A DNA stretch of 6,706 bases from Candidatus Zixiibacteriota bacterium (GTDB lineage: Bacteria; Zixibacteria; MSB-5A5; JAABVY01; JAHJOQ01). The notes under the pieces were generated by a model that ran no database searches, had not been told where the DNA came from, and saw only the letters and a program-made list of their open reading frames with translations. The stretch spans positions 1 through 6,706 of the forward strand of contig JAJRZO010000426.1 of NCBI GenBank assembly GCA_024275215.1. The letters run 5' to 3'. Every line of letters starts with the position of its first letter. Position 1 is the first letter of the stretch. The translations under genes and the position numbers were made by a program. Shown piece by piece: positions 6,241 to 6,706 of the stretch.

Positions 6241-6706
6241 AAGAGTAATCATCATAGTTTCTGTAGTATTCCTGCTGCTTTGTGTGCACTACCGTTTCGG
6301 TTTTCCGCTGCGTACAATAGTGGATTATTCGCCATGTTTGAACGCATCACTTGCGACTGCCGCTACTTTTCCGTACGAAGTGTATTTTCCGACTGAGAAA
6401 GAAATGCGCGGTAGACCGAATCTTAACTGTAAATCTGCAATCGTTGTTGACAACACCTCCAAAGAGATCCTGCTGGATAGAAACTCGGATAAGGTTAGAG
6501 CGATTGCCTCGTTGACAAAACTGATGACTGCAATGATATTGATCGACCTGGATACTGACTGGTCAAGACTGGTTACAATCACGAGAGAGGATGCGCGGAA
6601 TTCGGCGAAGTCCAGATTGAAAATCGGCGAGAAATTCTATGCGGCGGATCTCTTCTACACGATGCTGATCAATTCTGACAATCGTGCTGCGCGTGCGCTT
6701 GCCCGA
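6227..6706 (+). CDS. S11 penicillin-binding peptidase, PBP7-like, partial
   Basis: The first 160 residues of a low-molecular-weight penicillin-binding protein, cut by the window end. A basic N-terminus (MRQRRR) and hydrophobic stretch (7-20) form a signal peptide or anchor, so it acts outside the cytoplasm on peptidoglycan peptides. AIVVDNTSKEILLDRNSD (71-88) leads to the catalytic SxxK, S95-L-T-K98, in ASLTKLMTAM. SRLKIGEKF (129-137) precedes the second motif SxN, S150-D-N152, in SDNRAARALAR. The NRAA form after SxN is more like PBP7/PbpG D-alanyl-D-alanine endopeptidases than PBP5 carboxypeptidases. The third motif, KTG, is outside the window. The ATG at 6227 lies inside the end of the DUF72 gene (14-nt overlap), with AAAGAGGA upstream (6208-6215). 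Confidence 0.88.
   Translation, partial: MRQRRRVIIIVSVVFLLLCVHYRFGFPLRTIVDYSPCLNASLATAATFPYEVYFPTEKEMRGRPNLNCKSAIVVDNTSKEILLDRNSDKVRAIASLTKLMTAMILIDLDTDWSRLVTITREDARNSAKSRLKIGEKFYAADLFYTMLINSDNRAARALAR

Noticed and set aside
6325..6582. Open frame of 85 codons on the minus strand
   Set aside because: It is antisense to the penicillin-binding protein, whose frame holds the SxxK and SxN motifs.

Overview
The window has two divergent transcription units on either side of a 138-bp gap (2139-2276). It looks like a bacterial chromosome with Shine-Dalgarno-led genes, ATG and GTG starts, tight operon spacing and roughly balanced base composition. Lipoprotein, FN3-domain and signal-anchored proteins suggest a diderm. 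The membrane gene set resembles what I recall from poorly cultured FCB-type phyla such as Zixibacteria, but that is a low-confidence impression and not a search result. No RNA gene, insertion sequence, CRISPR array or prophage feature was seen.

Minus strand, 1-2138: an ABC sugar-uptake operon read right to left. It encodes a lipoprotein solute-binding protein (915-2138), a MalF/UgpA-type permease (21-911), and the first eight codons of what is probably the second, MalG-type permease (1-24), which overlaps the first permease as ATGA. No ATPase gene is in view.

Plus strand, 2277-5409: four tightly linked genes for membrane proteins of unknown function. The first (2277-3383) has an FN3-like domain, a membrane segment, an alpha/beta domain resembling DUF6754, and a second membrane segment. 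The second (3386-4009) and fourth (4810-5409) are multi-pass membrane proteins. The third (4013-4813) is a domain held between two membrane segments. Comparing the first and third proteins by eye shows the same ordered motifs with matching spacing through the domain and into the last membrane segment, so they appear to be diverged paralogues. Charge distribution predicts that their shared domains lie on opposite sides of the membrane. This cluster, probably a multi-subunit envelope complex, is the most interesting part of the window.

Plus strand, 5425-6706: the run continues without a promoter-sized gap into a DUF72 (YecE-like) protein and then, overlapping it by 14 nt, a penicillin-binding-protein peptidase of the S11 family that is cut by the window end and most resembles PBP7-type endopeptidases. 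Six plus-strand genes may therefore share one transcript that mixes the unknown membrane complex with a peptidoglycan enzyme.

The divergent gap holds weak promoter-like elements, a small palindrome with a 10-bp-phased repeat that could be an operator, and a strong Shine-Dalgarno that does not fit the annotated start of the first plus-strand gene.
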